From contig JAUHZM010000002.1 in the NCBI GenBank assembly GCA_030426005.1, positions 1 to 33,754 on the forward strand: a stretch of DNA of 33,754 nucleotides. Reading direction: 5' to 3'. Shown piece by piece: positions 23,683 through 32,213 of this stretch. A program made the translations under genes and the position numbers. The stretch's first letter is position 1. Every line of letters starts with the position of its first letter. This stretch comes from Gammaproteobacteria bacterium (GTDB taxonomy: Bacteria; Pseudomonadota; Gammaproteobacteria; Arenicellales; Arenicellaceae). Under the pieces are notes generated by a model. The model saw only the letters and a list, made by a program, of their open reading frames with translations. It was not told the origin of the DNA and ran no database searches.

Positions 23683-24057
23683 ATGCGAGTTAACACACAT
23701 AAGACACAACCGATATTCTCCACACCTAATGCCGAGATTACTCCTCTGGCAACATCAAGTCATGGTGCTCAGCAAGTGAGCGTCATCCGTCAAAAAATGG
23801 AAAGTGGCCACCATAACCCGATGCACACCCAGACAACCGAAGAAGTGATGGTAGTGCTTAAAGGCAAGGTCGTCGTGAATATTGAAGATCAAACAGCAAC
23901 TGTTAAGCAAGGCGATACCGTGATCATCCCACCCAATACCCCTCACAGCATTGAAAATAGGAGTAAAAACACCGCTGAGTGGATCATTATTTCTCCGGCC
24001 AGAATGAAATTCAAAGACGCGGAAGGGAATTTAGTTGTGCCGCCGTGGGCCGAGTAA
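23683..24057 (+). CDS. small cupin-domain protein
   Basis: This 124-residue single-cupin protein has motif 1 around HHNPMHTQTTEEVMVVLKG (42-60), with His and Glu metal ligands. Motif 2 is VKQGDTVIIPPNTPHSIENR, with the third His. There is no signal peptide, so it is cytoplasmic. Cupins of this size include sugar/amino-acid-binding regulators, isomerases and quercetinase-like enzymes, and the exact activity cannot be told. The ATG at 23683 has AGGA 6 nt upstream. The earlier GTG at 23623 adds 20 residues that do not belong to the fold. It is divergent from the protease gene. Confidence 0.85.
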   Translation: MRVNTHKTQPIFSTPNAEITPLATSSHGAQQVSVIRQKMESGHHNPMHTQTTEEVMVVLKGKVVVNIEDQTATVKQGDTVIIPPNTPHSIENRSKNTAEWIIISPARMKFKDAEGNLVVPPWAE

Positions 24058-24108
24058 ACCACAGTGTCTGGTAACCAGCTTAGGTCGGGATCAAAGTTCC
24101 GTAAAGCG

Positions 24109-24510
24109 CTAACTTGTTTCCGGCCTCTTGAGCACAATCAATAGCATAAGGCCGATTATCATGGACACAGCAATGCCCGACAATAGAAACGGATCGATCA
24201 ATATGTTCTCATTAAACCTGAATTCTCCAGCCGAAATCTTTCGCCAACCGGCAAAATGTTGATTGGCACCGACGACCGCCGCGAAAAATCCGATCACGAT
24301 GGCTAGGTACTTCATGGCCCAATGACATGATGCAGGGGTCAACAAAATCAGCCCGAGCAGGCCAATAGCTGTACGCTGCACTCGACAGTATGGGCAGACG
24401 TACACAAAGTCTGCAAACTCAGCCACCCAAGCCAACACACACACTGCCACTGCAATGATTGCCAAGCTCGCGGAATTTCGCAGATAGAAATCCAAACGCA
24501 AAAGTTCCAT
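24109..24510 (-). CDS. four-helix DsbB-like membrane protein lacking the second cysteine pair
   Basis: This 133-residue protein has four TM helices (about 13-33, 47-60, 66-84 and 107-128). After TM1 comes YVCPYCRVQR with C39 and C42 and R46. This corresponds to the C-x-x-C...R quinone-reactive motif of DsbB, which reoxidises DsbA. The second periplasmic loop (about 85-106: FAGWRKISAGEFRFNENIL) has no cysteines, whereas E. coli DsbB has a second pair there. The only other periplasm-near Cys is C62 (PASCHW). It is therefore a reduced DsbB relative or a membrane thiol-quinone protein. The ATG at 24510 has AAGGAG 6 nt upstream. It converges with the cupin gene. No dsbA is seen in the window. Confidence 0.72.
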   Translation of the reverse strand: MELLRLDFYLRNSASLAIIAVAVCVLAWVAEFADFVYVCPYCRVQRTAIGLLGLILLTPASCHWAMKYLAIVIGFFAAVVGANQHFAGWRKISAGEFRFNENILIDPFLLSGIAVSMIIGLMLLIVLKRPETS

Positions 24511-24702
24511 CAAATTCTCCTTCAGAATAAAGCGGCAAATGCCCGAGATTCACCACTTGTCATTAATCGGAGGAACGTTGAATTGCATTACTCTTTAGCC
24601 TACTTTGCCCACAATCCACGCACCCATCAGCTTCTGATGATAGTTTTCAATCTGCGAAATATTGGTTCTAAATCAATCGTCTATAACGGTAAAAACGGAG
24701 CA
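24511..24702. other. 192-bp gap, no feature recognised
   Basis: This is the region between the DsbB-like start and the stop of the PLP-enzyme gene, both on the minus strand. It should contain the promoter of the DsbB-like gene. No gene, strong hairpin or clear promoter was recognised. Confidence 0.3.
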
Positions 24703-26343
24703 TTATCCCGCAACCACTTCCTGCGGTAGAACAAACCAGCGCAGCGGTTCGGCAGACTCCGGAATTGAAACGTCCAGTTCAGGTAGTCGCTCACGCTTCA
24801 TCAACATCTCTGCCTTACCAAGTTGCAAAAATGTTTCTAGTGATGGCATAGCTTGTTTGTGCAGCTTGGCAGCGGAATCAACAGGCATCGCATCAGCAAA
24901 TTGAAACGCTTCGAACCATGTCTGACTCACTGGTTTGTTTCCCTGGTACAGCCAACATCCCACGCTTTCATCGAAAGTATAATGACTAAGTAATCTCCAG
25001 CCATGTGTGGCGACTAACTCAACCGCGTCAACAATATAGTCCACCGTACTCTCATCCATAAATTGGCAAAAATTTAACCGAACCCAACCTGGCCTCATAA
25101 TTGAGTGCCCACTCAAGACCAGCGATTCGAGTAACTTCGCTTTCGACAAATTGAATCCGAGCAGCTGGTGTCCGTAGGGTCCTGCACACGAACAACCACC
25201 GCGGGCCTGAATTCCGAAAACATCATTGAGAACGGCCACCACAAAGCCATAATGTAGGTAGCGATTGTGGTGTCTGATCTGAAGAGAAATAATCGGCAAT
25301 CTCGGTTTGGTCGTGTTACCCAGAATCTCGATATTCGGATGCCGTAACCAACGAGTCATAATCTGCGCTATGTCAACGCCACTTACCTCACTAGCGACTG
25401 CTTGCGACCTAACTTCCGCATACAGTTTAAACACCAATCCAGCCCGAATCGCGCCAATAATACTGGGGGTACCAGCCTCCTCTCTTCGCTCCAAATCATG
25501 ATGATAGACATGATCCACGCTGGTCACATACGAGACTGTACCACCACCGGGCACTGCCGGTGCACATCGCGCCACGATCGAATTGCGCATCAACAGAACA
25601 CCCGGAGTCTCGGGGCCACCGATAAATTTATGTGGCGAGATAAATACCGCATCCTTGCGCGTATCTAAACCCGGTTTGACTTGACCCTGACAATCGACTG
25701 CAAGATAAGGCGCCGCAGCGGCATAATCCCAAAATGACAATGCGCCATGACGATGTAAAAGCGCAGTCACTGCCTCAATATCAGTCATCAATCCGGTAAC
25801 GTTCGACGCCGCTGAAAAACTACCTATCTTGGTCGTTCGATCGGAGTATTCCTGCAGTTGGCGATCTAACTCTTGAATATCGAGCACACCGTCTCGCGTC
25901 AACGGAATAACAACGAGATCAACGTTGCATTCTCGCCAAGGCAGTTCATTCGAATGGTGCTCATAGGGACCGATAAATACAACCGGTCGGTCGTTGTCTC
26001 TGGGCAAATCTCTCAAGCCTAAAAGATCGATTGCCTTGTTAACTGCTGCGGTTGCTCCATAGCCACAATAAATCACGCTGTAGTCATCCGGCACAGCAAA
26101 AAAACGACGCGCTTGCGCTTTCGATAACCTTCGTAGTTCACTCGTCGCCGCCCCCGTGGCTGTTGTATCTGTGTGTGTGTTGGCGTACATGGGCAGGACT
26201 TTCTCACGGATCAAATCTTCGATAAGACTCAATGCTCGTCCTGAAGCGGTGTAGTCTGCGTAGATGAGGGGTTTGGTGCCGAAGCTCGTTGAAATCCCGA
26301 GTTTGTCACCAATAATCGATTCTCGGACTCTATTTATCAGCAT
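24703..26343 (-). CDS. PLP-dependent class V aminotransferase (cysteine-desulfurase-like) with C-terminal extension
   Basis: This 546-residue cytoplasmic enzyme has fold-type I class V hallmarks. IYADYTASGR is at 27-36 and EHHSNELPW at 128-136. DYAAAAPY contains Asp206, which binds the PLP ring nitrogen, and SPHKFIGG contains the Schiff-base Lys239. RGGCSCAGPYG (381-391) holds Cys384 and Cys386, resembling the conserved Cys-rich loop of the SufS/CsdA-like branch. The family is normally about 400 residues. Here about 115 extra residues follow (from about 430), including WRLLSHYTFDESVGCWLYQG. This longer subfamily is described simply as aminotransferase class V; the substrate is unknown. It is divergent from an Lrp/AsnC regulator, suggesting amino-acid-related control. 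There is no suf or isc gene nearby. Confidence 0.85.
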   Translation of the reverse strand: MLINRVRESIIGDKLGISTSFGTKPLIYADYTASGRALSLIEDLIREKVLPMYANTHTDTTATGAATSELRRLSKAQARRFFAVPDDYSVIYCGYGATAAVNKAIDLLGLRDLPRDNDRPVVFIGPYEHHSNELPWRECNVDLVVIPLTRDGVLDIQELDRQLQEYSDRTTKIGSFSAASNVTGLMTDIEAVTALLHRHGALSFWDYAAAAPYLAVDCQGQVKPGLDTRKDAVFISPHKFIGGPETPGVLLMRNSIVARCAPAVPGGGTVSYVTSVDHVYHHDLERREEAGTPSIIGAIRAGLVFKLYAEVRSQAVASEVSGVDIAQIMTRWLRHPNIEILGNTTKPRLPIISLQIRHHNRYLHYGFVVAVLNDVFGIQARGGCSCAGPYGHQLLGFNLSKAKLLESLVLSGHSIMRPGWVRLNFCQFMDESTVDYIVDAVELVATHGWRLLSHYTFDESVGCWLYQGNKPVSQTWFEAFQFADAMPVDSAAKLHKQAMPSLETFLQLGKAEMLMKRERLPELDVSIPESAEPLRWFVLPQEVVAG

Positions 26344-26485
26344 GGTTTATCGCTTATTCAGTGGAAATTAACCCGAAATCCTAGTCAATCCCAACTAGAA
26401 ATATCTCCCCTTTTTTAAGCTAAACAATCAATATTTTGGGAAACTATTCCACCGCCGCCCTCACATAATCGTGGTCGCCCAGAGG

Positions 26486-26498
26486 AAGGTAAAACCTT
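26486..26498. promoter_or_regulatory. AAGGT-AAA-ACCTT dyad upstream of the Lrp-type gene
   Basis: This 13-nt perfect inverted repeat lies 28 bp before the regulator start, in the 183-bp divergent region shared with the PLP enzyme. A second imperfect dyad (TGGGAA...TTCCA, about 26437-26451) is nearby. Lrp-family proteins bind AT-rich imperfect dyads next to their own gene, so autoregulation is likely. Confidence 0.4.
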
Positions 26499-26526
26499 TT
26501 AATAATTCGATTTATGGCGGGGTAGC

Positions 26527-26997
26527 ATGAACACACAATTAAAACGACAAGACATCCAAATTCTCTCGATCCTGCAAGAGGATGCTTCGATTTCGGTTGA
26601 AGCAATCGCCGAGAAACTAGCGATGTCTAAATCAGCGTGTTGGCGAAGGATCAAGAAATACGAAGAACTGGGAATTATTCGCGGCCGTTTTGCGGTACTA
26701 GAACCGAGCAAAGTAAACCTAAGCCTAACCGTCTATATTTCAGTGCGTACGCAGGAACACTCCGATGACTGGCGCTCCAAGTTTATAGCCCAGCTCGAAA
26801 CGCTACCGGAGATTATTGAGGTTCATCGTATGAGTGGTGACTTGGATTACTTAGTCAAAGCAGTGCTGCCCGATATGGCGCGCTATGACGACTTGTATTT
26901 AAAACTGTGCAAAACACATCCGATGGATATTAGCGCGGCATTCGTCATGAAAACCTTGAGAGCAACGACCAAACTCCCCTTGCGACCTACAAGCTAA
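26527..26997 (+). CDS. Lrp/AsnC family transcriptional regulator
   Basis: This 156-residue protein has an N-terminal winged helix-turn-helix (about 7-60: DIQILSILQEDASISVEAIA, then EKLAMSKSACWRRIKKYEEL). The C-terminal RAM/ASNC ligand-binding domain (about 68-145) contains VHRMSGDLDYLVKAVLPDM, the usual effector-pocket segment. These proteins form dimers to octamers and respond to amino acids. A GGCGGGG run lies just upstream of the ATG. The divergent class V PLP enzyme is the obvious target. The PhzF gene that follows is convergent, only 22 bp away. Confidence 0.92.
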   Translation: MNTQLKRQDIQILSILQEDASISVEAIAEKLAMSKSACWRRIKKYEELGIIRGRFAVLEPSKVNLSLTVYISVRTQEHSDDWRSKFIAQLETLPEIIEVHRMSGDLDYLVKAVLPDMARYDDLYLKLCKTHPMDISAAFVMKTLRATTKLPLRPTS

Positions 26998-27019
26998 ACC
27001 AAACGCTCTGAGCGCAGTT

Positions 27020-27841
27020 TCAATCAAGCTTTTCATTCAGATGATCTGTTTTTTGGATCATAATTTGGCCTTGCAGATACGGTACAGCTTGGCCGGCAAT
27101 CGTAATCCGCTCACCGCGCAACTCGCAATACAGCAAGCCGCCACGCTTAGACGCTTGATAGGCTTGCAATGAGGTTTTGCCCAGTTCAGCCGACCAATAC
27201 GGAGCCAGCCCAGTATGAATAGAGCCCGTAACCGGATCTTCGTCTCCCCCATTAGCCGGCCAGAAATAGCGGGACACGAAATCGAACTCAGACCCCGGCG
27301 CAGTCACCACCACATCATAGGGCGCTAATCGCTTTAGCTCTCCTGCGTCCGGATTGAGCTCCATCACATCCGACTCCCTTGAATACACGGCGAAGTAAGC
27401 CTGCGCATTACGCAACACCTTAGTCGGTGCAATCGACAGGCCGCGCAGCAACGCTTTCGGCACATCTGTGATCGGCGTTGGCATGCGCACAGGAAAGTCC
27501 ATCTCGATGAGACCTTGCGCATTCAGTTTGATCTCCATTTCGCCCACGGCTGCGGCATAAAAGCGCAGTGCTTTCATGGCGGGCACATCTCGAAACAGCA
27601 CATGTGCAGCCGCTAACGTCGCGTGTCCGCAGAAATCTATTTCGGTCAGAGGTGAAAACCAGCGAATGTGATAAACACCTCTTTGCGGCACTAGGAATGC
27701 AGTTTCAGACAGATTGTTCTCACTCGCGATGCTCTGCATCAGAGAGTCAGGTAACCAACTCTCAGTGATAACTACGGCGGCGGAGTTTCCGCGAAACTGC
27801 GTATCCGTAAACGCATCGACAATATCTAATTTGAGCTGCAT
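27020..27841 (-). CDS. PhzF-family isomerase/epimerase
   Basis: This 273-residue cytoplasmic protein shows the two-lobed diaminopimelate-epimerase-like fold of the PhzF family. Residues visible are RGNSAAVV at the start, the catalytic-type Glu46 in NNLSETAFLV, FSPLTEIDFCGHATLAAAHV (63-82) and the late DPVTGSIHTGLAPYW. In PhzF the Glu at position 45 performs the proton shift, and the position here agrees. Most family members outside phenazine clusters have unknown substrates, and no other phz gene is present. I prefer ATG 27841 (MQLKLDIVDAFT), since the frame upstream to 27877 adds residues not typical of the family. GGAA is 7 nt upstream. Confidence 0.9.
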   Translation of the reverse strand: MQLKLDIVDAFTDTQFRGNSAAVVITESWLPDSLMQSIASENNLSETAFLVPQRGVYHIRWFSPLTEIDFCGHATLAAAHVLFRDVPAMKALRFYAAAVGEMEIKLNAQGLIEMDFPVRMPTPITDVPKALLRGLSIAPTKVLRNAQAYFAVYSRESDVMELNPDAGELKRLAPYDVVVTAPGSEFDFVSRYFWPANGGDEDPVTGSIHTGLAPYWSAELGKTSLQAYQASKRGGLLYCELRGERITIAGQAVPYLQGQIMIQKTDHLNEKLD

Positions 27842-27942
27842 AGGTAAGTTCCAGAGTATGGTAGCAAAGGCTACCACGAACTTACATTAGAAGTTGATCC
27901 GACCAGATATTGAGATGAGCACTAGCGACACGAGACACGGCA

Positions 27943-28539
27943 TTAAGAATCGACACTGCGCCGATAAACACGCACGAATTCATTACCATTGACCTCGTAG
28001 GTAATCGTTAAGACGTTGTGTGCTTCATTCAGACTGAAGGTTTCAGTAATCGCACCGCGTCGGCCGCTGGTTTCGATAATCAAGTGTTGTCGCTGCCAGC
28101 CTGCGGTCATTTTGCGACGACCTTGTTCGGTTTTGCCCCAATCAATATCGCGGTATTTTCCGCTTTGATACCGAATGCCCATAGAGTCAGACACATGCTC
28201 GATCACTAATTCTTCCGAGTTCGCTGCCGCTGGCGTGAGTACCTGCGCGGCGGTGTAATCATCCACATCATATCGTCCGCCAGGTCCGCCACCGTCTGGG
28301 CCTCGCATACCACCTTCCCCACCGGGACGCATGCCTGGTCCAGGGCCACCACCACGTCGATCACCGCGGCGTTTTGCATCTCTCGGCGGCCGCATCATCA
28401 CACGATCACTCATCGATTCATCCACCAACCATGTGCCACTTAAGTCTACCGAGTCCGGAGAGGAATAACTTAGCGTGGTACACGCCGTAAGTAGAAAAGT
28501 GACTGCACTTAGGCAGCCAACAATGAGTATAGATCGCAT
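27943..28539 (-). CDS. predicted lipoprotein with Gly/Arg/Pro-rich segment
   Basis: This 198-residue protein has a type II signal peptide ending in the lipobox LLTAC. The lipidated Cys lies about 20 residues from the ATG at 28539 (MRSILIVGCLSAVTF). After it come SVDLSGTWLVDESMSD and a ~45-residue low-complexity tract rich in Gly, Arg, Pro and Met (about 53-90). The C-terminal part is beta-type, with QRQHLIIETSGRRGAITETF and LTITYEVNGNEFVRVYRRS. The mature ends resemble small outer-membrane lipoproteins of unknown function. A longer start at 28581 exists but would put 14 residues before the signal peptide. It lies downstream of prfC on the same strand, 162 bp away. Confidence 0.75.
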   Translation of the reverse strand: MRSILIVGCLSAVTFLLTACTTLSYSSPDSVDLSGTWLVDESMSDRVMMRPPRDAKRRGDRRGGGPGPGMRPGGEGGMRGPDGGGPGGRYDVDDYTAAQVLTPAAANSEELVIEHVSDSMGIRYQSGKYRDIDWGKTEQGRRKMTAGWQRQHLIIETSGRRGAITETFSLNEAHNVLTITYEVNGNEFVRVYRRSVDS

Positions 28540-28701
28540 CAGGAAACACCGATAAGTTTGTAGCAGAGAAGTTCGTAGCAAAGAGGTCAGTAGTTGAGAC
28601 GTTATCGTCTAGTAAAGATTAATACGTCCCAGAGCGGCGTTTCCTGCGCAAGTTATTCGCAAACATCGGACAACAGACGCCGATGTGCCTGTGAGTCTAG
28701 T

Positions 28702-30279
28702 TTAAATTTCGCGCGTCTTGCGGAATTCAACGTCTGGCCAGCGCTCGATGGTCAGCTGCAAATTCACCATATTCGGAGCCACGTAGGTCAAGCACTCTGC
28801 GCCATCCAGCGCGACGTTGGCTTCATTCTTGCGAATAAATTCTTCCTCGGTCTTGGCGTCCGGAAAATGCAACCAACGCGCAGTTGCCACTTGCACCGCT
28901 TCAAATGAACACTCGACGTTGTATTCTGCTTTAAGGCGATGTGCCACCACGTCAAACTGCAGAATACCTACTGCACCCAAAATCATATCGTTATTGATCA
29001 TGGGGCGAAAAACCTGCGTCGCACCTTCTTCACTCAACTGGATCAAGCCTTTTTGCAAGGCCTTGGCACGCAATGGATCACGCAGTCGAACGCGTCGAAA
29101 CAGCTCGGGTGCAAAGTTGGGGATACCGGTGAACTTCAAGTCTTCGCCTTCGGTAAACGTGTCACCAATCTGAATTGTGCCGTGATTGTGCACACCGATA
29201 ATATCTCCTGCGTAGGCCTCTTCAGCCTGGTCGCGTCGGGCTGCCATAAACGAACTGGCATTATTAATGGCCACGTCGCGCCCCAAGCGCACATGGCGCA
29301 ACTTCTTACCTTTGGCAAATTGACCCGACGTAATTCGCATAAACGCAATTCGGTCGTGGTGCGATGGATCCATATTGGCCTGAATCTTGAACACGAATCC
29401 GGTGAACTTCTCCTCTGACGAACTGACTTCGCGTGTCTGCGCCTCGCGCCCTTGCGGGCCCGGTGCATGCTTGGCAAAGTTCTCCATGAGTTCATCGATC
29501 CCGAGGTTGGCTATGGCCGAACCAAAAAACACCGGGGTTAAATCACCACTTAAATACAGCTCAAGATCGAACTCATTGCTCGCGCCTTGCACCAACTCCA
29601 TCTCGTCACGCAAGTCTGCGGCCAATGAACCCAACGCTTGCTCTGCTTCGTCACTGTGCAAGCCTTGAATAAATTGATCTTCTTCTTTGTGATTGCCTGG
29701 GCGGCCTGCGAACAAATGAATCGTATCATCGTAAATTCGATACACGCCGCGAAAGCCTTTACCGGTACCTACCGGCCAGGACATTGGTGCACACAAAATA
29801 TCCAGCACCGATTCGACTTCGTCCATCACCTCGATTGGGTCGCGCCCTTCGCGGTCCATTTTGTTCACGAAAGTCATGATTGGCGTGGTTCGTAGACGAC
29901 AGACATCCATCAATTTGATGGTCCGTTCTTCCACACCTTTGGCGATGTCGATTACCATCAAAGCGGAATCCACGGCAGTCAGCGTTCGATAGGTATCCTC
30001 AGAGAAGTCCGCGTGACCCGGCGTGTCGAGCAGGTTAATCATCTTGTCGCCATACTCAAACTGCATGACCGAAGACGTGACCGAGATACCCCGTTGTTTT
30101 TCGAGCTCCATCCAATCTGATGTGGCGTGGCGACCAGTTTTGCGTGCTTTGACGTTACCTGCCATTTGAATTGCACCGCCGGACAGCAACAAGCGCTCCG
30201 TCAAAGTGGTCTTACCCGCATCCGGGTGAGAAATAATGGCAAAGGTTCGTCGCTTAGCGACTTCGGATGACAAGCTCAT
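28702..30279 (-). CDS. prfC: peptide chain release factor 3
   Basis: This 525-residue translational GTPase recycles RF1/RF2 from terminated ribosomes. The G motifs are clear: G1 SHPDAGKTT (17-25), G3 DTPGH (85-89) and G4 NKMD (139-142). The RF3-specific segment TSSVMQFEYGDKMINLLD is present. Length and C-terminal sequence (FRPMINNDMILGAVGILQFD, then WLHFPDAKTEEEF) fit RF3, about 529 residues in E. coli. It is not a fusion or fragment. The gene stands alone, 75 bp from the ars operon end. Confidence 0.97.
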   Translation of the reverse strand: MSLSSEVAKRRTFAIISHPDAGKTTLTERLLLSGGAIQMAGNVKARKTGRHATSDWMELEKQRGISVTSSVMQFEYGDKMINLLDTPGHADFSEDTYRTLTAVDSALMVIDIAKGVEERTIKLMDVCRLRTTPIMTFVNKMDREGRDPIEVMDEVESVLDILCAPMSWPVGTGKGFRGVYRIYDDTIHLFAGRPGNHKEEDQFIQGLHSDEAEQALGSLAADLRDEMELVQGASNEFDLELYLSGDLTPVFFGSAIANLGIDELMENFAKHAPGPQGREAQTREVSSSEEKFTGFVFKIQANMDPSHHDRIAFMRITSGQFAKGKKLRHVRLGRDVAINNASSFMAARRDQAEEAYAGDIIGVHNHGTIQIGDTFTEGEDLKFTGIPNFAPELFRRVRLRDPLRAKALQKGLIQLSEEGATQVFRPMINNDMILGAVGILQFDVVAHRLKAEYNVECSFEAVQVATARWLHFPDAKTEEEFIRKNEANVALDGAECLTYVAPNMVNLQLTIERWPDVEFRKTREI

Positions 30280-30354
30280 AACAGCGCTCGGTGATTAACA
30301 AGAAAGCGCGGATTATAGCGAAACTCCACTCACGTCCCCATGCGTTTTTGTCTT

Positions 30355-30774
30355 CTAGACTACTTTTTGCCCTTCACGATTCAAGATTTGTTCACCATCC
30401 TCTTTGTAGTACGGTCCCGATGGCCAATGCGCCAAGATATCCAAAACAGCTTCACTTGGCCGACACAAGCGCACACCCAAAGGACTCGCCACTATCGGCC
30501 GATTTACCAGGACTGGATGTTGTATCATTGCATCTAGTAACGCTTCATCTGATACGGATTCGTCCAACAAACCAAGTTCTGCCGCTGGCGACTTACTGAT
30601 TCGAAGCGCCGATCTGGGCGTAAGATCGGCCGCTGCAAACAGCGATAAAAGCTGCGGTTTAGTCCATCCCGTGTCCAGATACTCAATTACCGTCGGCGTG
30701 TAGCCAGCGTCTCGGACTATCTTGAGCACATTTCTAGATGTGCCGCAGTCAGGGTTATGGTGTATGACGATCAT
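30355..30774 (-). CDS. arsC: glutaredoxin-type arsenate reductase
   Basis: This 139-residue enzyme reduces arsenate to arsenite using glutathione/glutaredoxin. Residues visible are the catalytic Cys10 in HHNPDCGTSRN and the three arginines that bind the anion in E. coli ArsC (R60, R94, R107). The latter correspond here to Arg58 (SALRIS), Arg92 (VNRPIV) and Arg105 (LCRPSE), all offset by two. It is last in the arsR-acr3-arsC operon, with a 34-bp gap after acr3. The family also includes YffB/Spx-like proteins, but the full residue set and the context fix the call. Confidence 0.95.
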   Translation of the reverse strand: MIVIHHNPDCGTSRNVLKIVRDAGYTPTVIEYLDTGWTKPQLLSLFAAADLTPRSALRISKSPAAELGLLDESVSDEALLDAMIQHPVLVNRPIVASPLGVRLCRPSEAVLDILAHWPSGPYYKEDGEQILNREGQKVV

Positions 30775-30808
30775 GATTCTAATTTCCTAGAGCAGTAATA
30801 ATGAGTAC

Positions 30809-31822
30809 CTAAAACCAATGCCGAGTCCGATTCGCAAACCAAACCAGCGATAACATGACAGGCACCTCAACCAAAACGCCGACGACTGTGGCCAGCGCGG
30901 CCCCGGAATGAAGACCAAACAAAGAAATCGCCACGGCGACGGCGAGTTCAAAGAAATTTGAGGTACCGATCATGCAGGCTGGAGCGGCAATGTTGTGCGC
31001 CAAGCGGAGGCGGTGCGCTAGCCAATAGGCCAGCGCAAAAACAAGGTATGACTGGATGACTAACGGCGCAGCAATCAAGGCAATGATGCCCGGGCTTTCG
31101 ATAATCGTGACCGACTGAAACCCAAACAATAACACCACCGTAAGGAGCAGTCCGACCATAGACCACGGCTTAACCGCTCTCAAAAAACGCTCCAACACAT
31201 CCGGGTGATGTTGCCGGTTCAATGTATGTCGCAACCACACCCCGCCAACCAATGGAACGATGACGTACAGCAGGACAGAAAGCAACAAGGTTGACCATGG
31301 CACGTGAATTTCGCTGACGCCCAGCAGAAATGCGGCCAGTGGCGCAAAGGCAAACACCATAATGACGTCATTGATGGACACCTGCACTAAGGTATAGCTT
31401 GGATCGCCCTTGGTGAGTTGACTCCATACAAATACCATCGCAGTGCATGGTGCAACCCCCAGTAAAATCATGCCAGCGATGTACTCCGATGCTGAATCTG
31501 GAGACACCCAGTCAACAAAAAACACCCTAAAAAATAACCATGCGAGCGCGGCCATGGAAAACGGCTTAATCAACCAATTCACCACCAGAGTGAGTATCAA
31601 GCCGGTTGGCGCACTGCTGGCTTTTCTGACTGCCGTGAAATCAATTTGCACCATCATCGGGAAAATCATCACCCAAATCAGTAAGGCAATGAGCAAATTC
31701 ACATGCGCAAAGGAAAACCCCGCCAGCATCGCAAACAGTGCAGGGAATGCGCTGCCCGCGGCAACCCCAACCACGATTGCTATGGCCACCCAAAGCGTGA
31801 GATAGCGTTCAAATAAACCCAT
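30809..31822 (-). CDS. acr3: Acr3-type arsenite efflux transporter
   Basis: This 337-residue integral membrane protein has about ten TM helices and no large soluble domain. The family-defining motif GVAPCTAMVFVWSQLTKGDP contains Cys126, the conserved arsenite-path Cys. A late helix contains the other conserved stretch (CMIGTSNFFELAVAVAISLF). It exports arsenite produced by ArsC. This is the Acr3 family, not ArsB of the E. coli type. It is the middle gene of the operon, 36 bp after arsR. The start is at MGLFERYLTLWVA. Confidence 0.95.
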   Translation of the reverse strand: MGLFERYLTLWVAIAIVVGVAAGSAFPALFAMLAGFSFAHVNLLIALLIWVMIFPMMVQIDFTAVRKASSAPTGLILTLVVNWLIKPFSMAALAWLFFRVFFVDWVSPDSASEYIAGMILLGVAPCTAMVFVWSQLTKGDPSYTLVQVSINDVIMVFAFAPLAAFLLGVSEIHVPWSTLLLSVLLYVIVPLVGGVWLRHTLNRQHHPDVLERFLRAVKPWSMVGLLLTVVLLFGFQSVTIIESPGIIALIAAPLVIQSYLVFALAYWLAHRLRLAHNIAAPACMIGTSNFFELAVAVAISLFGLHSGAALATVVGVLVEVPVMLSLVWFANRTRHWF

Positions 31823-31858
31823 GCCGTTCTACCTTGAAATGTTGATCACAATGCAAAC

Positions 31859-32188
31859 TTATAAGCAGTTGACAGCCACGGCACTTTGAAGCCTACGCAA
31901 CTCTTCACTATAGCTTTGAACACATCCCTGCGCCGTGGACTCAATAACCTGGCTTTGCCACTTTGGCAAATTCGGTTCCAGCATGTAGTAAACCCATTTT
32001 CCACGACGCTCGGCTCGCAAAATACCACAGCGCCGTAATTCAGCTAGATTGCGCGATACTTTGGGTTGGTCAATCTCAAGTGCATCCATTAGGTCACAGA
32101 CGCACGCCTCAGTACACCTTTGCAAAAGCAACACGACTTTCAGACGATTGGTGTCGGACAGACACTTAAAGAATTGTTCAGGGCACAT
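31859..32188 (-). CDS. arsR: ArsR repressor of the arsenic operon
   Basis: This ArsR/SmtB-family winged-helix repressor is 109 residues from ATG 32188 (a GTG lies just before it at 32191). The metalloid site is seen in CTEACVCDLMDAL with Cys29 and Cys31 (numbering from ATG) spaced as in E. coli ArsR (C32-V-C34), and an extra Cys is nearby. The recognition helix is DQPKVSRNLAELRRCGILRA, followed by the wing ERRGKWVYYML. Arsenite binding releases the repressor. It is the first gene of the operon; the dyads at 32214-32256 are its probable operators. No Shine-Dalgarno is obvious, so the transcript may be nearly leaderless (inference). Confidence 0.94.
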   Translation of the reverse strand: MCPEQFFKCLSDTNRLKVVLLLQRCTEACVCDLMDALEIDQPKVSRNLAELRRCGILRAERRGKWVYYMLEPNLPKWQSQVIESTAQGCVQSYSEELRRLQSAVAVNCL

Positions 32189-32213
32189 CACGAATACATA
32201 TTTAATTTTTCAC

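Noticed and set aside
24703..26343. SufS/IscS cysteine desulfurase
   Set aside because: The Cys loop is similar, but the length, the extra C-terminal part and lack of suf/isc neighbours do not support a dedicated Fe-S role.
27020..27841. Phenazine biosynthesis gene phzF
   Set aside because: It belongs to the PhzF family, but no other phenazine gene is present and most members have unrelated roles.
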